Source of the DNA: CAYZTY01 sp964444665
GTDB taxonomy: Bacteria; Planctomycetota; Phycisphaerae; Sedimentisphaerales; CAYZTY01
DNA: 64,000 bases
Direction of reading: 5' to 3'
Assembly: GCA_964444665.1 (NCBI GenBank)
Contig: CAYUIE010000004.1
Coordinates: 124,001-188,000 of the forward strand
Shown here: one piece after another, positions 18,274 through 26,422 of the stretch
Layout of the letters: every line of letters starts with the position of its first letter
How positions within the stretch are numbered: the stretch's first letter is position 1
Notes under the pieces: model-generated
Seen by the model: only the letters and a program-made list of their open reading frames with translations
What the model was told of the DNA's origin: nothing
Databases searched by the model: none
Position numbers and translations under genes: made by a program

Positions 18274-19065
18274 TTATTCCTGACGAATCTCAATATTATC
18301 CAGGCTGCCCAGCAATCCGTCAGCAAGTTTAAGATATTGAATCCTTTTCGGATTATGGCCCAGCAGTTCGCTGCCGACGGCGTCAATCGCTACGGGGTCA
18401 AAGCCGGCAAGTATTAAGCTGAGTTTTTTACGTCTGCCCGACAGATGTGAGCCAGAAAGCGCAACCGAGGCATCAACCACGGAAAGGTCGGGCTTTTTAT
18501 AAAGACAAACATCCACGACGGATTTGTGAGTTGAGGGCGAATGCAATTTCGACTTGTTCCAGCCGCCGCGATAAAATGGGGCCGGGGCAAGGCCAAACAT
18601 ATTTTTCATAGCAATAGTAGTCGTCGTAAAGCAATGGTCTTTAAGAACCGGCAAAGAAATTATAAAAGCATCCCTGATTACTTCCGGTACATAAAGCTCC
18701 TTTAACTGGAAGGCATCTTTTCGTTTGAGCAGTATTGCTTCTTCCTGATTAAAATCAATTAACTTAATCCCATACTTTTCAGCCAACCGGGTATAACCGT
18801 TGGCCTCGAAGGTCTCTGCCGTTGTACCATAACCACAGCCTTCGCCAATAACGATTTGGGCTTTAGTGTGTGACTTGCAGTAATTATACACGGCCTCGGC
18901 GGCTTTTACATTGGTGGTTACGGGAGGTGAGTCGGCATTGGTAAGATTAGGCTTGATGATAACCAGGCCTGTCTTTGGCAGCCGCTCAACGGTATTTATT
19001 AAATCAAGCGCCTTTGCAACACTTTTCCGGTAGTCAGTAAAATTAACCTTAGCGACCACACTCAC
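18274..19065 (-). CDS. DUF362 domain protein
   Basis: A 263-residue protein with the DUF362 pattern: LVIIKPNLT near residue 35, IGEGCGYG near 72, ISLPVLKDH and MKNMFGL near 135-155, and a C-terminal FDPVAIDAVGSELLG. Family members are often linked to iron-sulfur or redox functions, but the reaction is unknown. No ferredoxin domain is attached here. The start is a GTG at 19065. The gene follows nrdJ by 23 bp on the same strand and is probably cotranscribed with it. Confidence 0.8.
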   Translation of the reverse strand: MSVVAKVNFTDYRKSVAKALDLINTVERLPKTGLVIIKPNLTNADSPPVTTNVKAAEAVYNYCKSHTKAQIVIGEGCGYGTTAETFEANGYTRLAEKYGIKLIDFNQEEAILLKRKDAFQLKELYVPEVIRDAFIISLPVLKDHCFTTTTIAMKNMFGLAPAPFYRGGWNKSKLHSPSTHKSVVDVCLYKKPDLSVVDASVALSGSHLSGRRKKLSLILAGFDPVAIDAVGSELLGHNPKRIQYLKLADGLLGSLDNIEIRQE

Positions 19066-19088
19066 CGGACTGGTCTCACTTTAGAATC

Positions 19089-22000
19089 TTACGAGCATCC
19101 CATCGAGTTTCCGCAGTTGTGGCAGCGGTAACAGGTTCCATTGCGTACGGTTATAGCTCCACAAATATCACAGGCTGGCGCGTCGTCCTGAAAGTGCTCG
19201 AACTGTCCGAGAAATTGCTGCATAGCCTGTTGCTGGCCGCGTAGTGCTCCATCACCGGTCACTACCGAGCCGACCAGTTCACTGACGCGTCTCATTGCAC
19301 CGCTAATCCTGCCCGGCGACTTGGTAGAAAAACTCTTGCCTTCCGATGTTGCAATCGTCGTTTTTTCACCCGCTACCTTGGCCTCGGCGATTTTCTTGGC
19401 GAGGTCCTTGGTCTTTTCCACAAGCTGTTTGGCCGTGGTCGTGGTTTTATCGTCCGCCTGATGAAGCCGTGCGGCCTGGTTAGGCAGGTTTTTCTCGGCA
19501 TAACCGGGTATGAACCGGCAGCCCAACCAGCAGAAGATGTAATCTATGAGACTTTTGGCAAAGGGTATATCCTTGTTCGAGGTCATACCGGCCGGCTCAA
19601 AGCGGGCATGCCTGAACTTCTCGACAAGGGTTATCAGCGGGACTCCATACTGCAGTGCCATCGACACGCAGGTCCCGATTACATCCATAAGGCCACCGAC
19701 GGTGCTGCCCTCCTTGGCCATAGTAATGAATAGTTCACCAGGCTGGCCGTCCTCATACAGCCCCACCGTCAGATAGCCTTCATGACCTGCCACTGAAAAT
19801 TTATGTGTAATACTCTCTCGTGTATCCGGCAGGCGTCGTCGATACGGCCGGGGCGACTCGAGATTCTCTTCGAGCTTTCCGGCGTCTTTATCGCGGTGCT
19901 TTTTAGTCTGGACCGGCTGAAGTCGTTTCGAGCCGTCACGGTAAATGGCAACCGCTTTGAGTCCGAGCTTCCAGCCTTCAGTATAAGCGCAGGTGATTTC
20001 CTCGGTAGTTGTCTCATTGGGCATATTAATGGTCTTGCTGATTCCGCCCGAGATGAACGGCTGAACAGCAGCCATCATTTTAAGGTGGGCCATATAATGA
20101 ATATGCCGCCTGCCCTTGCGGGGGCGGAACGCACAATCAAAAACAGGCAAATGGTCGGGATTTAGCTTATCACAGTTTTCTATGGTTTCATTTTTATCGA
20201 GATAATCGCAAATCTCCTGAATTTCCTCGGCATTGTAACCTAATCGTTCGAGGCCCATACGTACGGTCTTGTTTACGATTTTGAGCATACCACCGCCAGC
20301 CAGGAGTTTATATTTCACCAGAGCTATTTCAGGCTCGACGCCCGTTGTGTCACAATCCATCAAAAAGCCGATGGTCCCTGTCGGCGCCAGAACGGTGGCC
20401 TGAGCATTTCGGTAGCCATGTTTACTGCCGGCATCGAGGGCCTCATCCCAGGCGTCCTTGGCGGCGCTGATTAGATAATCAGGGCACTGCGCCTCGGGGA
20501 TGTTATACGCCCTTTCACGGTGCATATTTATAACTTTAAGCATCGGCTCTTTATTCCGTTCAAACCCCTCGAAAGCTCCCTTAATCGCGGCGATCTCGGC
20601 GCTTGCCGAATAGGCCGATGCCGTCATCAAGGCAGTGACGGCCGATGCCATTGCACGGGCCTGTTCGGAATCGTAGGGAAGGGCCAGACTCATTACCAGG
20701 CTTCCCAAATTGGCGTATCCCAGTCCCAGCGGCCGAAAACGATGGCTGTTTTCAGTAATCTTAATATTTGGGTAACTGCCGTTATCAACCAGGATTTCCT
20801 GGGCAATAATAAACACCCGAACCGCCTTCTTAAAGCGGTCGATGTCGAACGAGCCGTCCTCCCTGCGAAACTTCATAAGGTTGAGCGAGGCCAGATTGCA
20901 GGCCGAGTCATCGATAAACATAAACTCGCTGCAGGGATTGGATGCGTTTATGGGGCCGGAATTGGGACAGGTGTGCCAGCGATTGATGGTTGTGTGGTAC
21001 TGCAGGCCGGGGTCGCCGCAAATCCTTGTTCCTTCGGAGATAAGGTTCATAAGCTCGCGTGCGGAATGCTGGTCGACGGGCTTGCCTGTTGTGACTGCAT
21101 AAGTTGTCCAGGGGGCGTCTTTATCGACCGCTTCCATAAACTCGTCCGTGACGCGGACGGAGAAATTGGAATTCTGGAACATTACACTGTTGTAGGCCTC
21201 GTTATTGTAACTGCCGCCGTAGCCGGCATCGATTAAAGCCGAGGCCTTCTTTTCTTCTTCGGTTTTACAGGTGATAAATTCTTTGATATCGGGATGAGTA
21301 ACTTTTAATGATTGCATTTTTGCGGCGCGTCTTGTTTTGCCGCCGGATTTGACGACGGCTGCTATCTGGTCATAAACCCGCATAAAGCTCAACGGCCCGG
21401 AGGGTCTGCCCCCACCGGAAAGCCTTTCGCGACTGCTTCGAAGCGTCGACAGGTCGGTCCCGGTGCCGGAGCCGTGCTTGAAAAGCATAGCTTCGCTGGT
21501 CGCCAGCCGCATTATATCAGCCATTGTGTCATCTACCGACTGGATAAAGCAGGCCGAGCCTTGCGGGTATTCGTAGCTATTCTCGCAGGCCGTTGCCTTT
21601 TGTTTTCGGCCGTCCCAGTGGAAGTTATGCTCACTACCGGCGATGCCGTAGATGTCCCAAAGGCCGACATTGAACCAGACGGGCGAATTAAACGCACCGC
21701 ATTGATTGACACAAAGCCACGTCAATTCCCTGTAAAAATTTTCAGCATCTTCGGCAGATGCAAAATAGCCGTTCTTTTTACCGCGGTCCGCAATAGCTCT
21801 GCTGACCCGGTGCACAAGTTGCTTGACGGAGTATTCACGCTGTCCGGTTTGCTGGTCGCCATAAAAATACTTGCTCACTACCACGTTGGTGGCAAGCTGG
21901 CTCCAGGATGTCGGCACTTCGACATCTTTTTGCTCGAATATTATCTCGCCGTTTTCACTTGCTATTTGGGCCGTGCGTTTTTCCCATTGCAGCTCGTCAA

Positions 22001-22121
22001 AGGGATGTACGGAAGGCGTGGAGAAAAAAGGCGGTATCTTCAAACCTCGTCCTTTCTGAGCAGAAAACTCCGAGTGCAATTCGTTGTTATTCATATTGCC
22101 GGAATCAATTGTAGAACTCAT
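19089..22121 (-). CDS. nrdJ: Vitamin B12-dependent (class II) ribonucleotide reductase
   Basis: A 1010-residue enzyme that reduces ribonucleotides to deoxyribonucleotides using adenosylcobalamin, so it needs no oxygen. Recognisable parts are the substrate and finger-loop region (NPCSEFMFIDDSACNLASLN), the NSGPINASNPCSE run, FMRVYDQIAAVVKSGG, and APTGTIGFLMDCDTTG. A C-terminal zinc-ribbon-like tail carries several CxxC pairs (CDICG, CYRCHNCG). The redox cysteines are expected in these segments. GGAGG lies 9-13 nt before the ATG. Candidate NrdR boxes lie upstream. With the corrinoid protein and a cobalt/nickel importer this indicates that the cell depends on B12. Confidence 0.95.
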   Translation of the reverse strand: MSSTIDSGNMNNNELHSEFSAQKGRGLKIPPFFSTPSVHPFDELQWEKRTAQIASENGEIIFEQKDVEVPTSWSQLATNVVVSKYFYGDQQTGQREYSVKQLVHRVSRAIADRGKKNGYFASAEDAENFYRELTWLCVNQCGAFNSPVWFNVGLWDIYGIAGSEHNFHWDGRKQKATACENSYEYPQGSACFIQSVDDTMADIMRLATSEAMLFKHGSGTGTDLSTLRSSRERLSGGGRPSGPLSFMRVYDQIAAVVKSGGKTRRAAKMQSLKVTHPDIKEFITCKTEEEKKASALIDAGYGGSYNNEAYNSVMFQNSNFSVRVTDEFMEAVDKDAPWTTYAVTTGKPVDQHSARELMNLISEGTRICGDPGLQYHTTINRWHTCPNSGPINASNPCSEFMFIDDSACNLASLNLMKFRREDGSFDIDRFKKAVRVFIIAQEILVDNGSYPNIKITENSHRFRPLGLGYANLGSLVMSLALPYDSEQARAMASAVTALMTASAYSASAEIAAIKGAFEGFERNKEPMLKVINMHRERAYNIPEAQCPDYLISAAKDAWDEALDAGSKHGYRNAQATVLAPTGTIGFLMDCDTTGVEPEIALVKYKLLAGGGMLKIVNKTVRMGLERLGYNAEEIQEICDYLDKNETIENCDKLNPDHLPVFDCAFRPRKGRRHIHYMAHLKMMAAVQPFISGGISKTINMPNETTTEEITCAYTEGWKLGLKAVAIYRDGSKRLQPVQTKKHRDKDAGKLEENLESPRPYRRRLPDTRESITHKFSVAGHEGYLTVGLYEDGQPGELFITMAKEGSTVGGLMDVIGTCVSMALQYGVPLITLVEKFRHARFEPAGMTSNKDIPFAKSLIDYIFCWLGCRFIPGYAEKNLPNQAARLHQADDKTTTTAKQLVEKTKDLAKKIAEAKVAGEKTTIATSEGKSFSTKSPGRISGAMRRVSELVGSVVTGDGALRGQQQAMQQFLGQFEHFQDDAPACDICGAITVRNGTCYRCHNCGNSMGCS

Positions 22122-22725
22122 TTCTCAAGCCTCCCCGTACAAAAGCAAAGAACATTGTTATGACAGATTGATAAAACTAACGTGAGTCCAAAATGAAAAT
22201 CTAAAAATTCAAACCGGCCTTACAAAAAGCCAAGTTACGTCCATAAATGACACTTTGCCCTATGCTCAAAATGCAATGATTTAAGCGGTAGGCATCCGTT
22301 CCCGGAGGCACTACATAAAGGACAGGGGTCAATCCTAACACCATATATAGTACCATCAAGAGGAAATTTTTCAAGAAGTTTTTTTCGTTACGTTAGTCCT
22401 TGTCAGAGCTAAAGCTATGAGAGAAAAAAAATTTTAATAACACTTCAGGAACCAATTATACCCTGACTTTTTTAGAAACATGTTAAAATCGCCTTTTTCA
22501 CTTTATACTTTAACTACTTGTATAAAAAAGACTTATGAAAGTCGCGCAACCTTCGTGCTTTCATCTGCTTCCTGGAAAACCCGATATAACCCCGTAAATA
22601 AGGCTTCACAGCGTCCATCGACCATCCGTCGGGAATTAGAAGCATCTTTCTCTGCTGTCCAAGTAGGATTAAAATACCAGCATCTAAATAGAGCCGATGA
22701 TAAGCTGGCTGGGGCTTGAGTGATT
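22122..22725. other. 600-bp divergent intergenic region between nrdJ and uvrC
   Basis: The nrdJ side contains the candidate NrdR boxes. The uvrC side contains an AT-rich tract and a 79-codon frame (22480-22719) whose sequence looks non-coding. No cobalamin riboswitch box was recognised on the minus strand despite the B12-dependent product of nrdJ. Confidence 0.5.
22308..22353. promoter_or_regulatory. Candidate tandem NrdR boxes upstream of nrdJ
   Basis: ACACCATATATAGTAC (22338-22353) resembles the NrdR consensus ACACWATATATWGTGT in 13 of 16 positions. A weaker match, GCACTACATAAAGGAC (22308-22323), lies with its centre 30 bp away, close to three helical turns, as is usual for paired NrdR boxes. 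The pair is 187-232 bp before the nrdJ start. NrdR is an ATP-cone repressor of ribonucleotide reductase genes. The second box is weak. Confidence 0.45.
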
Positions 22726-24087
22726 ATGAGCAAACAATTCAAGGATAAATTCGAGGCGATTCGGGCCAAGGTAAAAGGCTTTCCAACCAGCCCCGGTCTG
22801 TATTTTATGAAGGGCCGCAGTGATAAGGTCCTGTATATAGGCAAAGCAAAGAATCTTCGAGCAAGAGTCGGCAGCTATTTTCAGCCGGGCTCCGAATTGC
22901 TTTCATCACGTGGGCCGAAAATTCTGGAAATGGTTAACAAGGTCTGCACAGTCGACTTCATTGAGACGAAAAACGAAGTCGATGCCATTTTGCAGGAAGC
23001 CCGGCTGATTAAGGATATCCGTCCGCCTTATAACTCGGATCTTGCGGACGACAAAAGTTTTCCATATCTGCAGATTACTACCTCGGATGATTTCCCCGGC
23101 GTCTATATGACGCGAAAACCGCTGGAAAAGGGAAGCCGATTATTCGGGCCTTTCACCGGCGCAAAAGACCTTCGCGCAGTTCTCGTGCTACTTCAAAAGA
23201 TTTTCAGATTCCGTACGTGTAATCTTGAGATACGTCAGAGTGACGAGAAACGAAGGTTCTTTCGGCCTTGCATTCTTTACAGCATAAAACAGTGCGTTGC
23301 GCCCTGCGCCGCAAAAATTGAAAAAAAAGAATACGCAAAAATAATTCGTGACCTTGTAAAATTTCTCAAATCGAAGCGGTCGATAATTCTGCGGCAATTA
23401 AACAAGGAAATGTCCGAGGCGGCTGAAAAGTTGGAATATGAAAGGGCCGCCGTGCTGCGCGACCGTATTCGCCTTATAGAAAGACTCGACCGGCGAGGCT
23501 CGGTAGACCAGGACGTTCAGCCGGAAGTCTTTGCCGGCGACCCGACAGAAGCTCTGTTAGAACTGCAGAGGATACTTAACGCTGACGGCCCAATCAGGAT
23601 TATCGAGGGAATTGACGTGGCAAATATTGCCGGCGCCGAGGCGGTCGGCTCACTGGTAAAATTTATTGACGGAAGACCTTTCAAAAGCGGGTATCGAAGA
23701 TTCAAAATCAAGACGGTCAGCGGCATAGATGATTATGCGATGATTGCAGAAGTAGTCAAACGCAGATACAAATACGCGCTGGCGGGCGAAGAGCTCTGGC
23801 CCGAGCTGGTTTTAATCGACGGCGGCCTGGGACATCTGAGATCTGCAGAGAAGGCCTTTGAACAGATGTTTCGGGGCACGGGTCACGAGCGACGGGGCAC
23901 GAATATTGCTGCCATTGCCAAGAAACAGGAGGAAATTTTTCTACAGGGAACGACTAAGCCGTTAAGGCTGCCGGCCCGCTCACCGGCAAGAAAACTACTG
24001 CAATACGTCCGCGACGAGGCCCATCGGTTTGCACAACATTATCACCACATCCTGCGAACAAAAAAGACACTCAACCAGAAATCTTAG
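22726..24087 (+). CDS. uvrC: UvrC-like excinuclease subunit lacking the C-terminal HhH domains
   Basis: This product of about 453 residues has an N-terminal GIY-YIG nuclease (SPGLYFMKG ... VLYIGKAKNLRARV, about 18-48), a UVR motif (LNKEMSEAAEKLEYERAAVL, about 224-243) and the RNase H-like second nuclease (GIDVANIAG, LIDGGLGHL). It ends shortly after the conserved RDEAHRFA, so the paired helix-hairpin-helix domains of usual UvrC (about 600 residues) are absent. Only 10 bp separate the stop from the convergent cofE. UvrC makes both incisions in nucleotide excision repair; without the HhH part, DNA binding or the 5' incision could differ. ATG 22726 is preferred over the GTG 6 nt upstream. Confidence 0.85.
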   Translation: MSKQFKDKFEAIRAKVKGFPTSPGLYFMKGRSDKVLYIGKAKNLRARVGSYFQPGSELLSSRGPKILEMVNKVCTVDFIETKNEVDAILQEARLIKDIRPPYNSDLADDKSFPYLQITTSDDFPGVYMTRKPLEKGSRLFGPFTGAKDLRAVLVLLQKIFRFRTCNLEIRQSDEKRRFFRPCILYSIKQCVAPCAAKIEKKEYAKIIRDLVKFLKSKRSIILRQLNKEMSEAAEKLEYERAAVLRDRIRLIERLDRRGSVDQDVQPEVFAGDPTEALLELQRILNADGPIRIIEGIDVANIAGAEAVGSLVKFIDGRPFKSGYRRFKIKTVSGIDDYAMIAEVVKRRYKYALAGEELWPELVLIDGGLGHLRSAEKAFEQMFRGTGHERRGTNIAAIAKKQEEIFLQGTTKPLRLPARSPARKLLQYVRDEAHRFAQHYHHILRTKKTLNQKS

Positions 24088-24097
24088 CCATATTACG

Positions 24098-25021
24098 TCA
24101 AATAAACCATGAGGCAACCTGGAGCAGGATGCGCTTCAGAAATGGTTTTGTGCAGGAAGTTGCTCTCAACGTTGCTTTGACGGATTTACTAAAACCGTCG
24201 CTGTCGCCGTCCGGAATCATCGTGTTAGCAACGTTGGCAGTTTCGCTAATTTGGTATTCGTAGCCGCGAACGATTACGGCGGGGACGCAGGCACTGGTCT
24301 GACCGAAGACAAGTGCGCTGGCGCTGCACAGCTCGTGGGCCGTCAGGTCTATTCCGCCGAACTTGGGTTTTCCAAAATTATCCTTCTGGCCGAACTGCCT
24401 CGAAACAGGCTCAATGCCGCTTGAGCCGAGGGCAAAATCCATCGTACCGAATGGTATCATTTCGGTATCGGCGAGAATCACGGCAACAGTCTTGCGTGTC
24501 AGTTGCTTAATTTGCTTTCTTATCCAGCTCGCGGCTTCATCGGGGTCGGTAGGCATAAAGCTGACTATGCCTGACGGATGGTTCGAGCCGTCGATACCGG
24601 CATCACAGGTATGAATCCTGCCTTCTTTGCTTAAGGTGATAAACAGGGCCTGCTCGTGCTCACAGAGTTTATCGCTTGATTCGAGGTCTTTCGAGGCCTG
24701 CATTATGTGTTTTTTGACCAGACCGTTAATGGGAATGATGGCAAGAATCTTGTGGCCTTCGTCAAAAATCATCTGGACCCATTTGGGGTCTTTGCCCGTT
24801 TTTCGTGAAATCGCCAGGGCCTTCTTGCCCGGCTTGACATCACTCATTTTTTTCATTAATCCGAGAGCCTTCGAAACAATCTTACTGGTAAGGACAATAA
24901 TATCCTTATCCTTTATCCCGCCTGTCTCATCGACCGCGCATTTAACGATAATCTCCGGCAGGTCATCGCCGGCCTTAATTTCAGGTATGCCCTGCAGGCC
25001 CAATACCTCGATTCTCTTCAT
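24098..25021 (-). CDS. cofE: Coenzyme F420-0:L-glutamate ligase (CofE-like)
   Basis: The 307-residue protein starts at ATG 25021, with GGAG 12-15 nt upstream; the frame is open 20 codons further. Motifs fit the CofE family: LQGIPEIKAGDDLPEII at the N-terminus, IIVLTSKIVSK (about 42-52), CDAGIDGSNH, PTDPDEAASWI, ILADTEMIPF and KFGGIDLTAHELCSASALV. CofE adds glutamate to F420-0 using GTP. A related FbiB-type domain works in the same pathway. It follows ribD by 31 bp on the same strand. The flavin-pathway intermediate made after RibD is the precursor of the F420 chromophore, so the pairing is sensible. No other F420 gene is in the window, so another acyl-glutamate ligase role is possible. Confidence 0.8.
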   Translation of the reverse strand: MKRIEVLGLQGIPEIKAGDDLPEIIVKCAVDETGGIKDKDIIVLTSKIVSKALGLMKKMSDVKPGKKALAISRKTGKDPKWVQMIFDEGHKILAIIPINGLVKKHIMQASKDLESSDKLCEHEQALFITLSKEGRIHTCDAGIDGSNHPSGIVSFMPTDPDEAASWIRKQIKQLTRKTVAVILADTEMIPFGTMDFALGSSGIEPVSRQFGQKDNFGKPKFGGIDLTAHELCSASALVFGQTSACVPAVIVRGYEYQISETANVANTMIPDGDSDGFSKSVKATLRATSCTKPFLKRILLQVASWFI

Positions 25022-25052
25022 AGAGGTTGACTCCAAATCCAAATTATGCCTG

Positions 25053-26177
25053 TTACTGCCGGCCCAGACCTGACGGTTCACTGCTTTGCCATTTCACCAT
25101 TCCACTCAGGCGAACATCATTATCAAACTGTTTGATATTGACATTATTCAGCGTTACTACTTCAGCCAGCTCCGCCAGTGACTCGGGTATATCAGCAGCT
25201 CCTTCGGCGCCCAGCAGCTTTGGCGTGATATAAACGCAAATCTCATCGGCCAACCGTTCCACGAGAAATGAAGCAAGAATTTTTGGGCCGCCCTCAACAA
25301 GCAATTGGGTTATATTACGTCTGCCAAGCTCATCGAGCAGTGTGTTTATCTCGCAACGACCATAATTGGTTGGCACAGAAAAAACTTCAGCGCCCTTTTC
25401 ATTAATCCTTGCAACGGTGTCCGAGTGTGTTTCAAAAGCCTCTTTACTGCTTACAATCATAACCGGCACCTTTTTGGCGGTCCTTAGCAGCTTACTGCCC
25501 ATTGGTATTCTTAAAAGGCCGTCCATTACAATCCTCACCGGCTGTCTTCGCGTTCTGGGCCGGACGGTCAACAACGGGTCGTCGGCCAGAACGGTATTTA
25601 TGCCCACCAGTATACCTCCGACACGCCGCCTGAGTTTATTCGCATCACTTCGGCTAAACTCATTCGAGATCCATTTTTGTGAGGTATCTACGTACGCCGC
25701 CTTGCCGTCAATACTCTGTGCCCATTTAAGTATGATCCAGGGTCTTGTGGTAGCAACGTACTTGAAAAACGGCGCATTCAAAAGCCGTGCCTGCTCCTCG
25801 CAAAGACCGACCTGAACATCGATACCTGCACGGCGTAAAAGTTCGATACTTTTGCCGTTTGCGTGCGGCGAGGGGTCAATCGAGGCGATTACTACCCTGG
25901 CCGGCCTGGCCGCGATTATCGCGTCGGTGCATGGTGGTGTCTGGCCCTGATGGCAGCAAGGCTCGAGCGTTATATACATCGTGGCCTCGGCAGCCAGTTT
26001 CTTGCAATCCTCAAGGGCGTTTATCTCCGCATGGTTTGCCCCGAATTTTCTGTGCCAGCCTTTGCCGATAATCTGTTCCAACTTGACGATAACACATCCA
26101 ACAGCAGGATTAGGCTCAACACAGCCAATTCCACGCGCGGCCAGCTTCAAAGCCATCAGCATATATTTCTCATCCAT
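25053..26177 (-). CDS. ribD: Bifunctional riboflavin biosynthesis protein RibD
   Basis: A 374-residue enzyme with an N-terminal deaminase and C-terminal reductase. The deaminase has the zinc motif HAEINAL (about 49-55) and PCCHQGQTPPC (about 73-83). The reductase begins near residue 145 (PWIILKWAQSIDGKAA) and has VGINTVLADDPLLTVR and LLVEGGPKILASF. Together they convert the pyrimidine product of GTP cyclohydrolase II to 5-amino-6-ribitylaminouracil phosphate. ribH lies at the far right edge of the window, so the riboflavin genes are dispersed. Transcription continues into cofE. Confidence 0.95.
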   Translation of the reverse strand: MDEKYMLMALKLAARGIGCVEPNPAVGCVIVKLEQIIGKGWHRKFGANHAEINALEDCKKLAAEATMYITLEPCCHQGQTPPCTDAIIAARPARVVIASIDPSPHANGKSIELLRRAGIDVQVGLCEEQARLLNAPFFKYVATTRPWIILKWAQSIDGKAAYVDTSQKWISNEFSRSDANKLRRRVGGILVGINTVLADDPLLTVRPRTRRQPVRIVMDGLLRIPMGSKLLRTAKKVPVMIVSSKEAFETHSDTVARINEKGAEVFSVPTNYGRCEINTLLDELGRRNITQLLVEGGPKILASFLVERLADEICVYITPKLLGAEGAADIPESLAELAEVVTLNNVNIKQFDNDVRLSGMVKWQSSEPSGLGRQ

Positions 26178-26199
26178 AACACTGCCCCAGCACTGACTT

Positions 26200-26220
26200 T
26201 AACACCGACTAACACGAACT
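26200..26220 (-). repeat. Dispersed CGTGTTA-type repeat, inverted copy
   Basis: On the minus strand this reads GTTCGTGTTAGTCGGTGTTA, closely related to the direct pair at 26383-26422. It occupies the gap between ribD and ligA. The gap 26178-26418 otherwise holds no gene. Confidence 0.45.
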
Positions 26221-26382
26221 TTAATATAGACCGTCATAGATTTTTGGGCTGTGTATTAGCTTGCAGCTTAATATGCTTCTTTCTTTCATTTGTATAAATA
26301 ACATAGTTTTTCTTCACTTCAATTGATGCGCCTCTAATATTATAACTTAGTCCCTTATGTAACAGGCTCATAGATAATTATC

Positions 26383-26422
26383 CGTGTAAGTCTGTGTTAT
26401 AGTTCGTGTAAAACCGTGTTAC
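26383..26422 (+). repeat. Dispersed CGTGTTA-type repeat, tandem pair
   Basis: Two units, CGTGTAAGTCTGTGTTAT and CGTGTAAAACCGTGTTAC, are spaced 22 bp apart. The second overlaps the last bases of ligA. They share the core of the inverted copy at 26200-26220. Confidence 0.45.

Noticed and set aside
22480..22719. 79-codon frame before uvrC
   Set aside because: Composition and sequence look random, there is no ribosome site, and it ends immediately before uvrC.
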